From Sisyra terminalis (Eukaryota; Arthropoda; Insecta; Neuroptera; Sisyridae), in NCBI GenBank assembly GCA_958496175.1, contig OY292275.1, positions 12,214,001 to 12,278,000 on the forward strand: a stretch of 64,000 nucleotides of DNA, written 5' to 3'. Made by a program: the position numbers and the translations under genes. The notes below the pieces were generated by a model that was given only the letters and a program-made list of their open reading frames with translations, was not told the origin of the DNA and searched no databases. Positions 59,622-64,000 of this stretch are shown one piece after another. Each line of letters opens with the position of its first letter. Within the stretch, counting starts at the first letter, position 1.

Positions 59622-59671
59622 TTTTGCGACACGTTTCGGTCCTTTATTAGACCTTCATCAGGCTTCTAAAA
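59622..59671 (-). ncRNA. Hammerhead-ribozyme-like motif, left arm
   Basis: Minus strand: CTGATGA, extra A, stem II GGTCT/GGACC (last pair U-G wobble) with loop AATAAA, GAAA, CGTGTC, GCAAAA. Stem I: GC/GC and TTTT/AAAA around a 4-nt bulge. It differs from the right arm by a stem II change that keeps pairing. Confidence 0.7.
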
Positions 59672-59920
59672 TCATACAAGCACATGTTTTACCGAATCCT
59701 TCAAACATTACTAATTGTTAAATTACTTTAATATGAAGTACACAATATTCATCACAATAACATCGATTTTTTTTTCTTTATCGCACACATACATTACAAT
59801 TTTTTTTATTTAAATTAAAATTTTTATAAATAAAAAAAAATATTTTCATTAAAATTATTTATAAAATTAGTTAAAATCGTGGTAATTAAACATTTTTAAA
59901 AATTTTAAACTTTTTTTAAA

Positions 59921-59972
59921 TTTTAAAGAAGCCTGATGAAGGTCTAATAAAAGACCGAAACGTGTCGCAAAA
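59921..59972 (+). ncRNA. Hammerhead-ribozyme-like motif, right arm
   Basis: CTGATGA at 59933-59939, extra A, stem II GGTCT (59941-59945)/AGACC (59952-59956), GAAA (59957-59960), CGTGTC with predicted cleavage after 59966, then GCAAAA. Stem I: GC/GC plus TTTT/AAAA with a 6-nt one-sided bulge. Confidence 0.7.
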
Positions 59973-60063
59973 TTAATAATTAGTACATGGACCTACATCC
60001 TTTCATGTCCACTATTTAAAATAAATAAAATTATGTAAAATATGGACACAACCAATTTATTGA

Positions 60064-60252
60064 ATGATAGAAACTTTAAGCATTGAGATGTTAAGGGAAA
60101 AGGTGGTACCAAATATATGTCAAACAGTCAAAGAACTATCAAATATTCCTTATCAATCTTGGTACACCAACCAAATACTCAAAAATTCCCCAGAATTGTT
60201 TGCAGAAAAAAGTTTATACTGCAACACAGTAATGCAAGACTCCACTACATAA
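60064..60252 (+). other. Unrecognised 62-aa ORF interrupted on its left by the 505-bp element
   Basis: The frame starts in the right copy of the 16-bp duplication (MIETLSIEMLREKVVPNIC) and ends MQDSTT. The sequence is not low-complexity and reads more like protein than most short frames here, but I recognise no domain. Upstream of the element the same frame meets a stop at about 59530. It may be a fragment of an older element or of a gene exon. Confidence 0.25.
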
Positions 60253-61431
60253 GAAAAACCTTGGGAAAAAATAATAAATAAAGGGTGAGAGATATTGCTT
60301 TACCCTCCAGAGCCATCCAAAGTTGTTCTATTCGCTACATCTTCTAAAATTGAAACTTAAATGAGTTTTACAATGTCGTATTAAGATATTTGGCTAGGTA
60401 ATTAGAAATCAATTGGTTTTAGCTAACTAAGCAATAAAACTTTGCACAATGTATGTCAACAGGTTGATGATATTGAAGATGATTACTGATTATATTAATG
60501 AATAGTCGTCACCTGTTCACTTCACTAGGTGAATTATAAATTTAAGATCAGATATATGATTGGAATAAAAGATATATTCTCGAAGGATTAAATCAAATTT
60601 TTCAATAAAATGCTTGTTATTTTACTTTCATAGAGTAAGAATTCTATAATATTTATGCATTTTTCTTATCTTTCTACTTGCTTTAGATTATAGTTCACGT
60701 AATTAAATAGTTGGTCTAGGTGCTATGTATAAAGTAATACTTAATTTAAGTATCTTAATATAAAATAATTAAATAAAGTATCTCTTTCTTACGAAGTTCT
60801 TAGTTTTCCCTTTAGGTACTTAAGTGGTCTTTTTAAACTCGAATAGTTAATATGATGGTTTAAGTGGTACAGAGTAAATACTTCATATATGGACCATCAT
60901 TAGGATATTTTAAATAAACTCCTTAATTTTAAGATATTATAAGTTTTGTAGATTTGAAGGAATTTTAAAATAATTTGGTACTAAAAATTAGCTATAAAAT
61001 TCATAAAAAATATCAAAACCCAACATTGGCATTATCTACAAGAAGTATCTCGGTAGTTTTCATGAAATTTCTAGGTATATATTAAACGAGCTTTTCTTGT
61101 ATGGATGTATGTATGTGATTTAGAAACGATTTTAATGATTTTGATGATAATTTCTAGTTAAATAGAGTTTTGTTTTCTTTAAAGTTAATCTTTAAAGTTG
61201 TCTTCTATGGAAAAACGCAATTTTCCTTGAAAAACAAAAACAAATTTAAACAATATTTGCGCCATCTTTAGATGTAAATTTTCATTCTATGCTGGGTAGA
61301 ATATTTACTAACATAACAATTAATTTAAATTGTTATTCCATTTTTTAAGAGAAACTTCTTTTAAATCAAACCAACAATTTCTTATCGAATTGCAATCTCA
61401 AAACGACATTAGATAATTAGAACAGAAATTA
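60253..61431. other. AT-rich stretch, no gene recognised
   Basis: Apart from possible upstream remains of the Helitron relic near 61370-61431, nothing is recognised. Confidence 0.4.
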
Positions 61432-62041
61432 TATAAAATATGCAACAGCAATTTGCTGACAATTTCTTAAAATTAGGCAACGATGAACTAATATTAAATA
61501 CAATGGAAGAAATCGAATTTCCACAAAATAAAATTTCAAACAATAGTATAATTGATGAAATGAATAGCTAATCAAAATTATTTTGTAATGAAGAACAGAG
61601 CATATACTCGCACCGTTCATTAAAAATGTTGATTAAATTAATAATGACACAATTGCGAAACTTTCTGGAGAATACATCATATATTACATTCACAATACGA
61701 TGAAAGATCAGCCTAAAGCAGCACTTGAATTTACTTCTGAATTCTTCAATACTGTCAACATTTATCACCACACGAATTGAAAAAAAAATGTATTAATAAT
61801 GTTGTTGCGTAATTTAGAAGTCTGAGAAGGTTTTTGCAATGGTGTAAGGACTCATTGTGACAAATTTGTGTAACAATATAATGCAGGCAAAAATTATTAC
61901 TGATGCAAAATCCGGTAAAGAAGTGCATCTACTCTTGCATCATTCTTGATTTACTAAAAGGTCTACTGAGAGGTACCATGCAATGACATCAATTTCCAGT
62001 TAAACCTGCATTTCCTATGACAGTACACAAATCTCAAAGTA
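61432..62041 (+). pseudogene. Helitron helicase (PIF1-like) C-terminal relic
   Basis: Across frames: FADNFLKLGNDELILNTMEE then IEFP (helicase linker), PKAALEFTSEFFNTVNI, KNVLIMLLRNLEV (the usual VMLLRNL), EGFCNGVRTHCDKFV, NIMQAKIITDAKSGKEVHL and FPVKPAFPMTVHKSQS (helicase motif VI region, normally FPVKLAFAMTINKSQGQ). The order matches Helitron Rep-helicase C-termini. Many stops and frameshifts inactivate it, and the Rep domain and Helitron ends were not found. The three minus-strand ORFs here are shadows. Confidence 0.8.
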
Positions 62042-62141
62042 AAAATTTTATATGTTATTGTCTTTTTTTTTATATGATATGTCTTTCCTCCCTCCTTTTA
62101 CAGCGCTTTGAAAAAGGATCCTCAAAAATGAGGAGGCAAAC

Positions 62142-62447
62142 GGGAGACAAGTTTTCTCAAAAACCGGAAGTCATATCATGATTTTCCAAAAAATGTAGGT
62201 TTTGGTAATGCGTCTTCTTGGTACTGAACCTCGAAAATCCGAAAAAAGTTGAAAATTCACAAAATGGCGCGACTTTGAAAAAAAGTTAAAAAAAACTACC
62301 TTTTTTTGGACCTTTCCCCCTCTCCCACTTTGAGGGGGGAGGTTTGGCCAATTTCAGAGGTTCAGTACCAAGAAGACGTGTTGAACTATAACACTCTCCA
62401 GTTTCAAGTCAATCCGTCGGATAGTTTCTGAGAAATCTTGTCTCCCA
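62142..62447. repeat. Foldback element adjoining the Helitron relic
   Basis: A perfect 22-bp inverted repeat at 62211-62232 and 62357-62378 (core CTTCTTGGTACTGAACCTC) lies inside a looser outer pair, GGGAGACAAGTTTTCTCA (62142-62159) and TGAGAAATCTTGTCTCCC (62430-62447). The centre has C- and G-runs (CCTTTCCCCCTCTCCC, GAGGGGGGAGG). No ORF. Confidence 0.7.
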
Positions 62448-63959
62448 GTTTTAAAAAGTTGATTTCGAGAACAACGCATTTAAAGTTTTTTTAAGATATT
62501 TTTTATGTTATTATCAATTTATTCAATTTTTGTCAGTGAAACTACATTAGTCAGCTATTCCAGGACCATATAATATATCGACAAATCCTTTCAACACGTT
62601 ATTCTTGAATGTTATAAAAAGACATTTAAGGAAAAAAAAAATCGAAATTTTTTTTTTCTGACGGTGATCCACCCTTAAATACATCTTCACGAGTTTTGGT
62701 GCTAAGAAGGAACTTGCTTATATGGTATCGTGCTTAAAAATCTCTGATTTAACCAAAAAAAAAAATAAATAACTAAAGAATAAAACACCGAATTGAACTC
62801 GGTGGTACAGGTACTTCTATATATAAACATTAAACAGGTATAAACAGAGAAAAGAAGAGATGGTTTTTTTTCGATCGAATAATAAGTTATAGTTTCCGTT
62901 AAGATATTCAATCAAGCTTTATTTATGTTGACGTATCTTTGTTAAATGAACTAATGTTTTTTGTTTACTGTAACAGTTTTAATAAATTTTAATTTGTTTA
63001 AATAAGGTTTATTTATGTTATCATTGAGTTTCCGAATAATGTGCAGAACTCGAGAATGTTTTCCGGTTTAGTTTGCTCATTGAGTGTGCAAGACAAGACT
63101 ACAACTGTTTCAAGAAATTAACTTGGTTTTTCAACTTCTTGTTGACTGACTTTCGAGTATAAAGATAAATAGTTTCAGTTTACTCTAAAACAATATTGAG
63201 TTAAAGAAGACTTTCATTAGAACAATGCAATAACATTTATTTATAGATAGATACATAGAGCCACGCTATATTATTACAAAAAGCTCGGTTTGAAATTATT
63301 TCCAATGCATTGCTATCGAAACAAATTGGACGAAACGGTTGTGTTGTGTTTTAGTTAGTCATTTGAAAAATTAATTGTTTGCTTTGTTTGCTCTCTATTA
63401 ATTTCCTCGTTATTCTCTGTGAAGTATTTTATTTGAATTTATTCAAATTGCAGATGCAAAAATGAATTGTGAAAGAAATGCGTTGTAATGAAATGGCTTT
63501 AATTAAAACATTGAAAACTTTTCATTCCATTTGCAATGTGGTGGGCTTGTGCGGCGAAAAATTACGAGGCCTCAATAACAATGCAAAACTTGACTAGAAT
63601 AAAATATTTAAAATGAAATGAAAAACGTCAACGACAGAATGAAAGCTTTTCCGATTGGTAAACTTATACGAAAGTCTTCTTACGTCGTCCGTGCGCCCAT
63701 ATAGGTATATAGTACATTACGTTATAGATTTTTTCCAGAAAAATTTAAATTATTCTTTCCATAAAGTTTTGATATGTTTATTTATTTCAGTGAAATGGAA
63801 ATCAGAAAAGTGATGGAAATTTATATTTTTCCCCCAGTGTATGAGAAGCGAGTTGAGCTTTATTATTGTTGTGCTCGTTTCGTATCAATTTCACAAATGA
63901 ACAATTTTATTTTATATTTCCTGGTTCGAATGTGTGTTTCGGGTAAAAAAATTCCACGT
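62448..63959. other. AT-rich stretch, no gene recognised
   Basis: The minus-strand ORF at 62702-62911 has no domain. Composition becomes slightly less AT-rich toward the right edge. Confidence 0.4.
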
Positions 63960-64000
63960 TTTAATGTTGTTGTTTGGTTTCTGTTGCAGATGGAGGGGCT
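63960..64000 (+). other. Possible splice acceptor and exon start at the window edge
   Basis: TGTTGTTTGGTTTCTGTTGCAG ending at 63990 (the last 20 bases are the pyrimidine-rich tract plus CAG) is followed by ATGGAGGGGC. This is a good insect acceptor followed by an ATG that could be a first coding codon. Only ten exon bases are visible. Confidence 0.35.

Larger units (their letters stand above)
59557..60061. mobile_element. 505-bp PLE/retrozyme-like element with paired hammerhead arms
   Basis: Inverted arms at 59582-59666 and 59928-60012 are nearly identical, sharing e.g. GGATGTAGATCCATGTACTA / GGATGTAGGTCCATGTACTA, TTGCGACACGTTTCGGTC and TCATCAGGCTTC. Each arm contains a hammerhead-like motif pointing outward. 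The whole is flanked by a 16-bp duplication with one mismatch, GAATGATAGAGACTTT (59541-59556) and GAATGATAGAAACTTT (60062-60077), indicating target-primed retrotransposition. No ORF is present, so it depends on a partner. A related, split copy is at 11150-12925. The class is inferred from the ribozymes and the duplication. Confidence 0.8.

Noticed and set aside
61429..61771. Minus-strand ORFs of 63 and 67 aa
   Set aside because: They are antisense to the Helitron helicase relic.

Overview
This window looks like nuclear DNA of an insect, possibly a beetle, although the sequence does not settle the order. It is strongly AT-rich, gene-poor and packed with decayed transposons. There is no sign of bacterial gene organisation, CRISPR, rRNA or an intact tRNA gene. 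The only intact protein gene is an intronless serine carboxypeptidase of the vitellogenic/CPVL type at 54128-55465 on the plus strand. It has a signal peptide, a complete Ser-Asp-His triad and a plausible TATA promoter.

Layout. 1-9.6 kb: the end of a TIR element; a decayed repeat-associated coding region (2290-3640) broken by a LINE tail and a tRNA-derived SINE, each with its own target-site duplication; a possible Penelope-like (PLE) GIY-YIG relic; and an inverted-repeat element with hammerhead-like motifs. 11-23 kb: a PLE-like element split by an unclassified dispersed element, hAT-type MITEs, a mariner-type transposase relic, a Jockey-like reverse transcriptase relic (minus strand) and a second copy of the dispersed element. 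26-27 kb: the RNase H end of a second LINE. 30-32 kb: a LINE tail split by a TA-flanked TIR element that itself holds a palindromic MITE. 36-45 kb: several TIR elements, a third LINE fragment and a nest of a TA element, a 9-bp-TSD MITE and a hAT element. 49-53 kb: a hAT MITE, a 230-bp direct repeat pair, and a LINE carrying a second copy of the 9-bp-TSD MITE. 54-64 kb: the carboxypeptidase, a Tc1 remnant, a 600-bp palindromic MITE, a 505-bp PLE/retrozyme-like element, a Helitron helicase relic and a possible splice acceptor at the right edge.

The most interesting thread is a dispersed set of ten hammerhead-ribozyme-like motifs (core CTGATGA / stem II / GAAA / GUC), five of them with an intact core. 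Several sit as outward-facing pairs at the ends of inverted-repeat elements. The best case, 59557-60061, has both ribozyme arms and a 16-bp target-site duplication with one mismatch. Two other motifs (37736-37784 minus and 43956-44004 plus) share a 7-bp stem I and show compensatory changes in stem II. PLEs and retrozymes are known to carry hammerheads; the compact, paired, outward-facing form seen here deserves study.

Apart from the carboxypeptidase, no cellular pathway can be reconstructed. The remaining content is best read as layered transposition history, with nested insertions giving relative ages.
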